From the NCBI GenBank assembly GCA_937899395.1, contig CALBPU010000005.1, positions 1-9,926 of the forward strand: a DNA stretch of 9,926 nucleotides, written 5' to 3'. Shown piece by piece: positions 1-6,899 of this stretch (position 1 is the first letter of the stretch; every line of letters starts with the position of its first letter). Source of the stretch: an uncultured Fretibacterium sp. (GTDB lineage: Bacteria > Synergistota > Synergistia > Synergistales > Aminobacteriaceae). Position numbers and translations under genes: made by a program. The notes under the pieces are model-generated. The model was not told where the DNA came from, did no database searches, and saw only the letters and a list, made by a program, of their open reading frames with translations.

Positions 1-441
1 GATAATCTTGAAGTATGTAACGACAGTGAAAGGGAACAGCTTCAGGAAATTTCACAAAGATTAGCCAAAGGGAATAAGATTATTAAGATTTTGATAAAAG
101 CCGGAGTATTCGGTGAAGATTATTCTCAATACTCTTTGTACGAACTCGAAGAAAATAATTCGGAAGCCAGCAAAAATGTTTCAGAATTTGGCTTATGGCA
201 AGCTGTTTCTCCTGAAGCCTTAAAATCAATGCTTGCTCAGAGTGCCGATGTAAACTTCACAGATAATTCAGGTTTGACGGCATTGCATCATATTGCCCTC
301 GCTCCTAATGGAAAATATTTCAGACCTGTCGAAATGGTTAAAATCTTGCTTGAAGCTGGAGCGGATATTAACGCGTTGAGCAATGACAAGATCACTCCGT
401 TAATGCTGGCTCTTAAAGGTTTAGCTAAAATCTTGGTATGA
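1..441 (+). CDS. Ankyrin-repeat protein, 5'-partial, frameshifted at its 3' end
   Basis: The frame is open from base 1, so the true start lies outside the window; the TTG at 91 is only an internal codon. The visible 146 residues hold one clear ankyrin unit (GLTALHH near bases 271-290, then ILLEAGADIN near 343-372) and the start of the next (ITPLMLAL). Ankyrin repeats are stacked helix pairs that bind other proteins, so the product is probably a protein-interaction scaffold whose partner cannot be read here. The frame ends at TGA 439-441 in the middle of an ankyrin unit. The missing half of that unit continues one base out of phase from about base 425, directly into the next coding region. I therefore read this as the front of the same gene as 476-3148, separated by a one-base shift. 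No signal peptide can be assessed because the N-terminus is absent. Confidence 0.8.
   Translation, partial: DNLEVCNDSEREQLQEISQRLAKGNKIIKILIKAGVFGEDYSQYSLYELEENNSEASKNVSEFGLWQAVSPEALKSMLAQSADVNFTDNSGLTALHHIALAPNGKYFRPVEMVKILLEAGADINALSNDKITPLMLALKGLAKILV
427..441 (+). other. Frameshift point within the ankyrin gene
   Basis: Frame 1 runs GLAKILV then stops. Reading AAAA at 427-430 as AAA continues GLAKSWYDDYYTNNIK and then SVALMTKHGAKAKD, which completes the ankyrin unit. A second copy of this module at about bases 2245-2480 reads straight through the equivalent place (ITPIIMLMKN, then ELIRAGADLELKD), which supports the repair. The shift could be a sequencing error, a real mutation or, less likely, programmed frameshifting. 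Confidence 0.75.
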
Positions 442-475
442 CGATTATTACACGAATAATATTAAGAGTGTCGCT

Positions 476-3148
476 TTGATGACGAAACATGGTGCAAAGG
501 CTAAAGACATAAAGCACTGGGCAGATATTAACTCGAATAAAGCACGTAATGCCTACGAAAGTTTTATAGAGGAAATAGAGGCTTACCCTCACATGAATGA
601 GCTTGAATTTGATTTCTTAACCGCTGTGTTCTCAAATGACTTTCAAGCCGTGAAAGAAATTATTTCGAGAAATCCAGACTTAAATATCAATCTTCAAACA
701 ATTTCAGGGTATACCCCGTTAATGTTCGCTCTAAAAAGTGATAATGACGATTTGCTCTGTTTCCTTCTTGAGCATGGTGCAAATCCCAACATTCAAAATC
801 TTCACGGTGAATCTTCTTTGCTTTACGCCATAAGTGAAGATAGTGAAAATAAGAGAATAGAGTTATTGCTTGATAACGGAGCTGACCCGAACATTAAAGA
901 TATACGAGGATACACAGCTCTAAATCTCATATGCAAAAATTCTTTGGACGACAGAGATTTATTGACTGTGAAACTCTTACTTGAACATGGAGCCGATCCA
1001 AATTCACAGGACAAAGACGGAATTACGCCATTAATGGATTGTGTAAGCCATTATAATTCGGATTCAAATGACGGTAATATTATATTAGCAATGAAATTTT
1101 TGATTGAGGCAGGTGCTGACGTGAACGCCAGAGATAACAACGGAATCACGCCTTTGATGTATGCGGCAAGCGTAAACGATAAATTTCAAATCAACGTTAT
1201 AAAATCTTTGCTTGCCAACGGTGCAGACCCTTCAATCCGAAATAACGATGGCAACTCAGCACTTGATATTATTCTGAATCATGATAACGGTGATGCCCCC
1301 TCAAATCTTGAAGCTGTGATTTTACTCATTCAACAGGGAGTTTACCTCAACGATAACGCAACGCAATTCAAAAGCAAGTTTACAGAGTTTTGGGAAGGTA
1401 AAGCATTTGACGAGGTTAAAACTTTTGGTCTTAATGAAGGCGAACCTTTTGTGGAAGTAATAAGAAACAACACAACGGAGGACTTAATACGAGCTGTCAA
1501 TAACGGTTTTAACATGAGCATTCACGATAAATCAGGTATATCATTTCCTGAAGCCGCTATTGAAGTCCGTGAACTTGAGTTACTGAAAGCATGTCTCAGG
1601 ACTGGAGCAAGAGATAACGATTACACTATGCAAGATATTTTTGAAGGCTTGCTGGTAATTCTCATGAATAAATATGATGTTGAAGGCGTGAAATTTCTAT
1701 TACAAGCGGGAGTTGATACGGAATCAATAAAAACGTTCGCATGGCATTTCGTAAGGAATTACGTTCCCGAAGCCGATAAATCCGAAGACGCTAAAAATTT
1801 CAAGCTAAAACTCGATAAGGGGACTGAAATATTAAATATTATTCATGAAGTTGAGCCGACTATCCCTAATTGTGATGTTGATGGAAAAGAGTTAAGCTAT
1901 ACAAACGTAACGAGATTTTATGAAAAAGACTGGAGCAGCGAGTTGCTTCCCTTGAAGAATCACACAATCAATCGTGTTCGTCATGCTGCCTCGTATGAAG
2001 CTCTATTAGAATTATTGCCAAGTTGCCCTGACCTTGACTTAAATACAGATTTAACGGAGTATGAAGCCTTAGATAATGATTCCGAGCAAAACGAGTATGA
2101 TGAAAACGAAAGTTTTGAAGAAGTTACTCGTGAAATGTCGATAAAATTTTCGCCTGAAGATTTTGTTACACGCTCAGACGAAGAAGAAATCGAAGATCGT
2201 CTTGACGACTTAAAATTTTTGGATTCATTACTGGAAAATAAAAATTTCGGGAAAAGTATTCTTCACCTAATTGCTGCAAATCCCAGAGAATATTTTGAAC
2301 CTGCAAAGATGATCCGCCTGTTATGCGAAAACGAAGCCGATATAAACATGAGAACCATTGACGGAATAACACCGATAATCATGCTCATGAAAAACATATC
2401 GAGAGAGGAAAGATATTCACACGTAAATCTTGAATGCCTTTATGAACTCATAAGAGCCGGAGCGGATTTGGAACTCAAGGACGAAGAGCATTTTTCATTC
2501 AAGAAATTTCTGGAAGACGAGAATTACACGAACAATGGGAAGTTCAGAAAAAATATTTGTTACGGAACAAGATTTGTGAAAGTGTTAATGTTCATCGACA
2601 TTCTGAACACAATAATTTATAACACAGATTTTCATGACGTTGATCTCCTCGTCGCTTCCTTTGGCAAAGACATGAACAAAATTTCTGACGCTCTTTCAGA
2701 TTATGCAGACATTGAAGCAAAGACTCAAAAGGGTTACACAGCATTGATGATTGCTTCGATGTTCGGAACGCCTGAAACTGTGAAATTTCTCATTGAGAAT
2801 GGAGCTGATATAAACGCAAAAGACATGTTCGGGAATAATATTGTAGCTCTTAATGTTATTGCAGGTGAAAAAAATCAGGACGTTATTCGTGTGCTTGCTG
2901 AAGCAGGAGCAAACATAAACTCAAAAAACATGGACGATTTAACGCCTATTATTCAAGCCGTTATGAATTATTCAAACTACGGTGCGAAACTTGAAAAACT
3001 CAAGACTCTCTTAGCTTTGGGAGCTGATACGAATATTAAGCCCAAACAGGGAAAATTTGCTTTGAACATTGCCGCTGAAAATGGAATGTATCTTGCTGTC
3101 AAAGAATTTTTAAGGGCAGGAGTTAATCCTGAAAGTATATATATATAA
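476..3148 (+). CDS. Large multi-ankyrin-repeat protein (continuation of the gene at 1-441)
   Basis: Listed from TTG 476, followed at once by ATG 479, but neither has a convincing ribosome binding site. The frame is open back to 425, so this is best read as the body of the upstream gene. The 890 residues contain roughly 14-16 ankyrin-like units with the usual cores GxTPLMxA and LLxxGADxN. A regular array covers bases 700-1340, a more divergent helical stretch 1340-2200, and regular units return at 2250-2480 and 2730-3140. An acidic stretch rich in Glu and Asp lies around 2060-2200. No transmembrane segment or enzymatic motif is evident. Two internal modules are duplicated: the one at 270-440 resembles 2245-2480, and the one at about 1450-1620 resembles the next ORF. 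It ends at TAA 3146-3148, inside a TA dinucleotide run. Its role is unknown; protein binding is the only safe inference. Confidence 0.85.
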   Translation: MMTKHGAKAKDIKHWADINSNKARNAYESFIEEIEAYPHMNELEFDFLTAVFSNDFQAVKEIISRNPDLNINLQTISGYTPLMFALKSDNDDLLCFLLEHGANPNIQNLHGESSLLYAISEDSENKRIELLLDNGADPNIKDIRGYTALNLICKNSLDDRDLLTVKLLLEHGADPNSQDKDGITPLMDCVSHYNSDSNDGNIILAMKFLIEAGADVNARDNNGITPLMYAASVNDKFQINVIKSLLANGADPSIRNNDGNSALDIILNHDNGDAPSNLEAVILLIQQGVYLNDNATQFKSKFTEFWEGKAFDEVKTFGLNEGEPFVEVIRNNTTEDLIRAVNNGFNMSIHDKSGISFPEAAIEVRELELLKACLRTGARDNDYTMQDIFEGLLVILMNKYDVEGVKFLLQAGVDTESIKTFAWHFVRNYVPEADKSEDAKNFKLKLDKGTEILNIIHEVEPTIPNCDVDGKELSYTNVTRFYEKDWSSELLPLKNHTINRVRHAASYEALLELLPSCPDLDLNTDLTEYEALDNDSEQNEYDENESFEEVTREMSIKFSPEDFVTRSDEEEIEDRLDDLKFLDSLLENKNFGKSILHLIAANPREYFEPAKMIRLLCENEADINMRTIDGITPIIMLMKNISREERYSHVNLECLYELIRAGADLELKDEEHFSFKKFLEDENYTNNGKFRKNICYGTRFVKVLMFIDILNTIIYNTDFHDVDLLVASFGKDMNKISDALSDYADIEAKTQKGYTALMIASMFGTPETVKFLIENGADINAKDMFGNNIVALNVIAGEKNQDVIRVLAEAGANINSKNMDDLTPIIQAVMNYSNYGAKLEKLKTLLALGADTNIKPKQGKFALNIAAENGMYLAVKEFLRAGVNPESIYI
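3136..3147 (+). repeat. (TA)6 dinucleotide run at the stop codon
   Basis: Six TA units carry the stop TAA of the large ankyrin gene, and the next ATG starts one base later. Losing one unit, giving (TA)5, would fuse the upstream and downstream ankyrin ORFs in frame (GluSerIleTyrIle then MetLysGlu). Gaining one unit gives a different frame that soon stops; gaining two restores the fusion. This is a candidate slipped-strand switch, or a simple indel. Confidence 0.6.
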
Positions 3149-3519
3149 TGAAAGAAACATGGAAAAAATTCACAGAAAAATATTTCAAAAAATTAAGGAA
3201 CAATACCAAGCTGATAAATGCAGTAAAAAAAGGGTTTAACGTCTATACAGAAATTGACATCGGTAATTGGGATGACGAAACTTTTTATGAACTTGCTATT
3301 AAATGGGGAACGCCTGAATTAGTTCAAGCATGTATTGACATGGGAGCGAATCCCAACTGTGTGAATCTTGAAAGGGGAGTACGTTCTACTCCACCTGCGG
3401 CAACTTCAACTCTGATAACAGCAATGCGAGCATTAAGACCTGATAATTTGAAGGTTTTGTTAGACAACGGGGCTGATATTCGTTATATTTCGATTGATTA
3501 TGGAGGCGGTAGGATTTGA
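3148..3519 (+). CDS. Short ankyrin-repeat ORF coupled to the preceding gene
   Basis: 123 residues starting at the ATG of a TAATG overlap with the upstream stop, an arrangement typical of translational coupling; there is no separate strong ribosome binding site. It contains two to three ankyrin-like units (ELVQACIDMGANPN, NLKVLLDNGADI). Residues 17-70 resemble the internal segment at bases 1450-1620 of the large gene: RNNTK...AVKKGFN matches RNNTTEDLIRAVNNGFN. It is therefore a duplicated module of the same array. It may be a separate small protein, or the C-terminus of one giant ankyrin protein severed by the (TA)6 run. It ends abruptly just after a GAD motif, with a glycine-rich tail, so it may be truncated. 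Confidence 0.7.
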   Translation: MKETWKKFTEKYFKKLRNNTKLINAVKKGFNVYTEIDIGNWDDETFYELAIKWGTPELVQACIDMGANPNCVNLERGVRSTPPAATSTLITAMRALRPDNLKVLLDNGADIRYISIDYGGGRI

Positions 3520-3589
3520 ATAACATTTGTAAAATACTGTTTCATCAAATCTTATGTGTTTTATTAAAAATTTTAACATACGGTTTAGC

Positions 3590-4750
3590 CTACGGAAAAT
3601 TTTTATCGTTCACAGTCGCTGCTTTTGTGTGAGCGTCCATAGCTTCTAAACACTGTTTAATCACATCATCATCAGGTTTTGAGGGATTAGTTCTCTTCCT
3701 GTTTTTCGGAAACTTAATTATATTTTGCATAGATATATCACGTTTATAACCTTTCATTTCTGCTTCTAAAACTGTTAAACAATAACAATCACCATTAGAT
3801 AAATTTAAGTCTATTTCATCATAATATATATCCATAGGGAGATAATAAAATCGTCTTTTATTTTTATCTGTATAGCACTTTATCATAGGAAAATGATCTG
3901 GAAGCTCTCGTTTTTCAAAAAGCTCAATTCCTGATTTTTTAGCCTCTTTTCGCGCATTTACAGTAAAGAAAGAAGCAGCAAAAAAAGCTCCTTTTACTAT
4001 TTCATCAGAATGTTCCTTGCTATAATTTACGAGTGAACCAATTAACTGTAAAACATCTTTAGGGGGAATATTTTTTTTCCAATTTTTACATTGAATAAGC
4101 AACGTTTTTGTATTTTTACGACATATTAAATCTATACCACCGTCTCCTACTCCTTTTTGTTTGCATTTTATACCCCGATACTCAACCTTACAGTCATTCT
4201 TTTCTAACTGAGAACCTATAAAACGCTCGTATAAATGACCTCTCTTAATAGAATTTTTCATTTGCGAAACAAGATAGCCCTCGAGTTCTTTTTGATATTC
4301 AATGATACGAATTAAATCACTCTCTGAAGGGATTATTTTACCCTTGTCTAATACCCATTCCAATAAATTAATTATTTCATTAGGTATTTTTGAAAAATCT
4401 TGGATAATGGAAATACAACGTTTAGTTAATCGGAAACATCCATTTTCGTCATGTATAAAACCATCATCTTTCATAAAGTTTATAATATTAATGAAATTGC
4501 GGATTCTTCCGTTAATTAGAGACCAATGAAAGAGATTTTCCCCTGTATCTATATTGCATTTATGATTCAAAACCAATAAATAACACTCAAGTTTCAATCT
4601 GCCTAAATTTTGTTCTTTAGCTATGAAATAAAGTATTATTGCGAAAATAGCCTTCCTATCGGGAAAATCTATATCCATATCTATATTTGACATTTGACAT
4701 TCTTCATAATTAAAAAAATCAATCAGAATATTATGAAAACTCTTATTCAT
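3590..4750 (-). CDS. Mrr-like restriction endonuclease (PD-(D/E)xK fold)
   Basis: 386 residues. The middle part carries the Mrr catalytic-core signature: ERFIGSQLEK at about 175-184, GDGGIDLI at 202-209, LLIQCKNW at 217-224, with Asp207, Gln220 and Lys222 as the expected metal and catalytic residues in the QxK form of the motif. In known families this core cuts DNA, often modified or foreign DNA. The first 150 residues are helical with a winged-helix-like stretch at about 35-115 and may recognise the target; this is inferred. The C-terminal 100 residues are unrecognised. Its ATG overlaps the stop of the upstream repressor (ATGA) and has AGGAG seven bases upstream, so the two are translated together. 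No methyltransferase is adjacent, which argues against a classical type II system. A prophage-borne exclusion nuclease or stand-alone type IV-like enzyme is more likely. Confidence 0.8.
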   Translation of the reverse strand: MNKSFHNILIDFFNYEECQMSNIDMDIDFPDRKAIFAIILYFIAKEQNLGRLKLECYLLVLNHKCNIDTGENLFHWSLINGRIRNFINIINFMKDDGFIHDENGCFRLTKRCISIIQDFSKIPNEIINLLEWVLDKGKIIPSESDLIRIIEYQKELEGYLVSQMKNSIKRGHLYERFIGSQLEKNDCKVEYRGIKCKQKGVGDGGIDLICRKNTKTLLIQCKNWKKNIPPKDVLQLIGSLVNYSKEHSDEIVKGAFFAASFFTVNARKEAKKSGIELFEKRELPDHFPMIKCYTDKNKRRFYYLPMDIYYDEIDLNLSNGDCYCLTVLEAEMKGYKRDISMQNIIKFPKNRKRTNPSKPDDDVIKQCLEAMDAHTKAATVNDKNFP

Positions 4751-5139
4751 GCTGTTACTCCTGCGGTTGTTACTTGGGGAGACATAGCGATTAATAGAGC
4801 TTCTTTTAAAAATGCGTAACCTTCCGCATTTGCAGGTACCGTGATATTTTTATCACCTCCGAGTGATATAGTTGCCATTCCTTCGTTTTTAGTAACTTGT
4901 AAATCTATATTATCTGTGGGAATATCTTTAGTCCCACTCAGCAAATAATCGGGAGTAGTTTTTAATGCCTGTGCAAGCTTTGGGAGTACGAATGCGTTAG
5001 GTATTCGTCCGCTTTTAGGATTTTCCCATCTTGTAACTGTTACTAAAGAAACTCCTACTTGATCTGCTAATTCTTGTTGTCGTATTCGTAATTCTTTTCT
5101 TCGTTCTTTTATTCTTTCACTGATACTGCTTTCTGACAT
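4747..5139 (-). CDS. XRE/Cro-CI family repressor
   Basis: 130 residues. A helix-turn-helix of the XRE class fills about residues 6-67 (RQQELADQVGVSLVTVTRWE is the recognition region), followed by a short C-terminal part of about 60 residues. No LexA-like peptidase domain is visible, so RecA-driven self-cleavage is unlikely and antirepressors or other factors would have to relieve repression. The start ATG 5139-5137 is supported by AAAGGAG about eight bases upstream. It is transcribed leftward, divergent from the antirepressor operon, and co-translated with the Mrr-like nuclease. By position it is the likely lysogeny repressor that binds the palindromes at 5165-5269 and also controls itself. 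It could alternatively serve as the control protein for the nuclease alone. Confidence 0.85.
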   Translation of the reverse strand: MSESSISERIKERRKELRIRQQELADQVGVSLVTVTRWENPKSGRIPNAFVLPKLAQALKTTPDYLLSGTKDIPTDNIDLQVTKNEGMATISLGGDKNITVPANAEGYAFLKEALLIAMSPQVTTAGVTA

Positions 5140-5164
5140 GTTTTATTCTCCTTTCTGGGGAAAA

Positions 5165-5220
5165 TTTTAGCTAAAAAGTAAAAAAAATCAATAATCATAA
5201 CGGATAATATTTTTTAGCTA
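5165..5220. promoter_or_regulatory. Repeated TTTTAGCTA boxes, possible repressor operators
   Basis: TTTTAGCTAAAA at 5165-5176 is a perfect 12-bp palindrome. The half TTTTAGCTA recurs at 5212-5220, 47 bp away. Both lie in front of the repressor gene. A weak leftward -10 (TATTAT, 5209-5204 on the minus strand) sits between them, with only a poor T-rich -35 at 5232-5227. Autoregulatory operators are plausible, but AT-richness makes chance resemblance possible. Confidence 0.35.
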
Positions 5221-5236
5221 TTTAGATAAAAAAGAC

Positions 5237-5265
5237 TTGACAAAATAAAAAATAGGGTATAAAAT
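5237..5265 (+). promoter_or_regulatory. Near-consensus rightward sigma70 promoter
   Basis: TTGACA at 5237-5242 is a perfect -35, followed by 17 bases and TAAAAT at 5260-5265 (five of six consensus bases). Transcription would start near 5272 and run into the hairpin-rich leader and then the antirepressor operon. Confidence 0.8.
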
Positions 5266-5269
5266 ACCC
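5255..5269. promoter_or_regulatory. Operator-like palindrome over the -10 box
   Basis: GGGTAT-AAA-ATACCC is a perfect inverted repeat of six bases per arm with a three-base centre. It covers the -10 of the rightward promoter, where a bound dimer would block RNA polymerase. The divergent XRE repressor is the natural candidate to bind it. No second exact copy was seen in the window. Confidence 0.65.
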
Positions 5270-5271
5270 GT

Positions 5272-5508
5272 TAGATAGAAAAAGACATCTTTAAGACATA
5301 AAATAAAATCTAAAAGATGGTTTTTTAACACAAAGAGAGTAAGGGAAGTTAGGCAATCTAACAAAGTACCTGAAAAGGAAGCAAATACAAGGCAGTACTT
5401 CATATCGGAATAAGCCGATGTGATTTCAGATTTTAGGGAGCTTTTACGCTCCGTCAGTGCTGAGAAATCAACATTGACGGAACTTAAAAGAAATTTTTAA
5501 GTTGTTTT
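5272..5508 (+). ncRNA. Candidate structured leader or small RNA
   Basis: Downstream of the strong promoter there is no convincing ORF but a chain of adjacent inverted repeats: CATCTTT/AAAGATG (5286-5292 with 5313-5319, then T6); GTTAG/CTAAC (5348-5362); AAGTAC/GTACTT (5364-5400); CATATCGG/CCGATGTG with one wobble (5401-5422); GGAGC/GCTCC (5437-5452); a nine-pair stem with one G-U (5451-5459 with 5472-5480); and AACTTAAAA/TTTTAAGTT (5481-5503) followed by GTTTTT. Several hairpins abut with almost no linker. The last has a T-run only on the plus-strand side, which sets the direction. It could be a separate RNA of about 235 nt, or an attenuating 5' leader of the early operon. I do not recognise it as a known RNA family. 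Confidence 0.5.
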
Positions 5509-5509
5509 T
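5481..5509 (+). terminator. Terminator-like hairpin with T-run
   Basis: A perfect nine-pair stem, AACTTAAAA with TTTTAAGTT, with a five-base loop, followed by GTTTTT. The stem is AT-rich, so it is weaker than a classic GC-rich intrinsic terminator and may act as a partial, regulated stop before the early genes. Confidence 0.45.
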
Positions 5510-5663
5510 AGCCGCTATGGTTTTTGTCGTGTGTCTCGCATTCTTCCGACTGTGAACTGATTTTGAAATGTAGGTTTACGCCAAAGTTGATGTGTTTGTT
5601 GTAGCGTTGCGGCAAGGGGAAATCATAGTTTTTATTCCAGTTTACTTTGAAAGGATTGTTGCC

Positions 5664-5747
5664 ATGAAACAACTTGCGCCCCGTATCACTCACAAAAAGG
5701 TGAGGAAGAATAACACTAAAGCAATAAAAACAAGCATAGGAGGATAA
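5664..5747 (+). CDS. Small basic peptide
   Basis: 27 codons from ATG 5664, preceded by GAAAGGA about eight bases upstream. The product is strongly basic (LysLys, ArgLys and other Lys/Arg over most of its length) with no membrane segment. Its stop TAA lies inside the stretch between the AGGAGG and the ATG of the next gene, so translating it would bring ribosomes to that start. It could be a coupling or leader peptide, or a real small nucleic-acid-binding protein. The 160 bases before it (5504-5663) hold nothing I can name. Confidence 0.35.
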   Translation: MKQLAPRITHKKVRKNNTKAIKTSIGG

Positions 5748-5751
5748 ACTC

Positions 5752-6009
5752 ATGTCCTTAGATATATACGCAATCAGAATTGAGGAACTTGAGAATTTAC
5801 AGTGGGAAATCGGAGAAAAAATTCAGCAGTTGAAAGAAAAAGCAGGGTTTATAGAGGATGAGTTTTCCGCCAATTTAGAAGCGGCCGACTCAACCTTTCA
5901 GAAGCTCATAACTGACCGTGCAAATTACGATGACACGGAGGCTTTGTGGAAAATTTTGGACAAACTGCAAGCGTTGCAAAACGATATTTTGGCTAGTTTG
6001 AGGGGGTAA
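5752..6009 (+). CDS. Small coiled-coil protein of unknown function
   Basis: 85 residues, acidic, almost wholly predicted alpha-helix, with heptad-like spacing of Leu, Ile and Ala in residues 8-35 and 60-83. The ATG has a perfect AGGAGG at 5738-5743 eight bases upstream. It is the first substantial gene of the rightward early operon, ahead of the antirepressor. No cysteines, membrane segments or catalytic motifs are present. Many temperate phages carry short helical proteins here, sometimes as regulators that contact the repressor; that role is conjecture. I do not recognise a named family. Confidence 0.75.
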   Translation: MSLDIYAIRIEELENLQWEIGEKIQQLKEKAGFIEDEFSANLEAADSTFQKLITDRANYDDTEALWKILDKLQALQNDILASLRG

Positions 6010-6061
6010 TGGAGGAATTAACAGAGGTCGGTTGATATTACTGGTTCTCTATTCATTTTTC

Positions 6062-6117
6062 ATCACCTCCCTTGTAAATTTTTTCATTTTATCAGGGGGG
6101 GATTTTTTAGAAAGGAG
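6062..6117 (+). promoter_or_regulatory. Anti-Shine-Dalgarno-like sequence before the antirepressor
   Basis: ATCACCTCCCTT at 6062-6073 closely resembles the 3' tail of 16S rRNA (ATCACCTCCTTT). It lies upstream of the antirepressor ribosome binding site AAAGGAG (6111-6117), with which it could pair over six of seven positions; a G7 run (6095-6101) lies between. Pairing would hide the ribosome binding site. Read on the minus strand, the same bases form a strong ribosome binding site in front of a 12-codon ORF (6056-6018). Confidence 0.35.
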
Positions 6118-6126
6118 TTTTTTACC

Positions 6127-6888
6127 ATGAACGAAATAGTTAAGGTTAGTTATGACGCAGGCGCTCCTATGGTTTTGGGGCGTGATTTACATGAAGCACT
6201 CGGTATTGGCACAAAATACACGGAGTGGTTTTCAAGAATGTGTGAATACGGTTTTGAAGAGGGCAGAGACTATTTCTCATTTTTGGGAAATAGGGTAGAC
6301 GGGCTTGTTGGCAAGCCTAGAACAGAACATCAGCTCAAAATAGACATGGCAAAAGAAATCTGCATGATCCAGAGAAACGAAATCGGGAAAAAATGCAGGG
6401 AGTATTTTCTCGAAATTGAACGTCAATGGAACACTCCCGAAGCTGTTATGTCCAGAGCTTTGAAATATGCTAATGCACGCTTGGAGGCTATCACGCAACA
6501 AAATCAACAACTTCATGAGAAGGTGAATGATCAGGCTCAACTGATTGAGGAAATGAAGCCTAAAGCACTTTTCGCTGAAGCCGTCGAAACTTCAAAACAA
6601 TCTATTTTAATTGGCGATTTTGCGAAAATCCTCAAGCAAAACGGGTATAACTTCGGGCAAAACAGGCTCTTTGATTTTCTCAGGGATAACGGATTTTTGA
6701 TTAAGGCGTGGAATGCAAGCAGAAATATGCCCACTCAAAAATCTATGGAGCTGGGACTTTTTGAAGTCAAAGAACGCACCATTAATAATCCTGACGGATC
6801 AATCCGTTTAACGAAAACTACAAAAATGACCGGTAAAGGGCAGATTTATTTCATGAACGGGTTTGCAAGCGGAAAATTCAAAATATAA
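6127..6888 (+). CDS. ant: Phage antirepressor, AntA domain plus KilAC domain
   Basis: 253 residues. Residues about 17-90 match the AntA/AntB antirepressor domain (RDLHEALGIGTKYTEWF, CEYGFEEGRDY, MAKEICMIQRNEIGKKCREY). Residues 112-143 are a Gln/Glu-rich coiled coil. Residues 145-247 match the KilAC/ANT DNA-binding domain (ILIGDFAKILKQNG, GQNRLFDFLRDNGFL, TTKMTGKGQIYF). The length is normal for the family. Proteins of this class relieve prophage repression by acting against the repressor, which suits its place in the rightward operon facing the XRE repressor. The start ATG 6127 has AAAGGAG nine bases upstream. It appears intact. The exact target, the repressor at 4747-5139 or that of another phage, is not shown by sequence. 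Confidence 0.92.
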   Translation: MNEIVKVSYDAGAPMVLGRDLHEALGIGTKYTEWFSRMCEYGFEEGRDYFSFLGNRVDGLVGKPRTEHQLKIDMAKEICMIQRNEIGKKCREYFLEIERQWNTPEAVMSRALKYANARLEAITQQNQQLHEKVNDQAQLIEEMKPKALFAEAVETSKQSILIGDFAKILKQNGYNFGQNRLFDFLRDNGFLIKAWNASRNMPTQKSMELGLFEVKERTINNPDGSIRLTKTTKMTGKGQIYFMNGFASGKFKI

Positions 6889-6899
6889 ACAATATAAAC

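Noticed and set aside
1340..2200. Divergent middle of the ankyrin protein as a separate enzymatic domain
   Set aside because: Weak helix-pair periodicity continues, and no catalytic motif or conserved Cys/His/Asp pattern was visible.
3520..3589. Bidirectional terminator between the convergent ankyrin and nuclease genes
   Set aside because: The gap is very AT-rich, but only a short TGTT/AACA pairing is visible, too weak to call.
5218..5403. Minus-strand 61-codon hydrophobic ORF
   Set aside because: It lies over the promoter and hairpin region, has no ribosome binding site, and its hydrophobicity is what AT-rich DNA gives by chance.
5401..5503. Hairpin cluster as a CRISPR array or tRNA
   Set aside because: The stems differ in sequence, there are no direct repeats with regular spacers, and no tRNA cloverleaf or anticodon arm can be built.
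5508..5753. Minus-strand 81-codon ORF as a functional gene
   Set aside because: There is no usable ribosome binding site and its start overlaps the start of the gene at 5752. Kept only as a possible relic.
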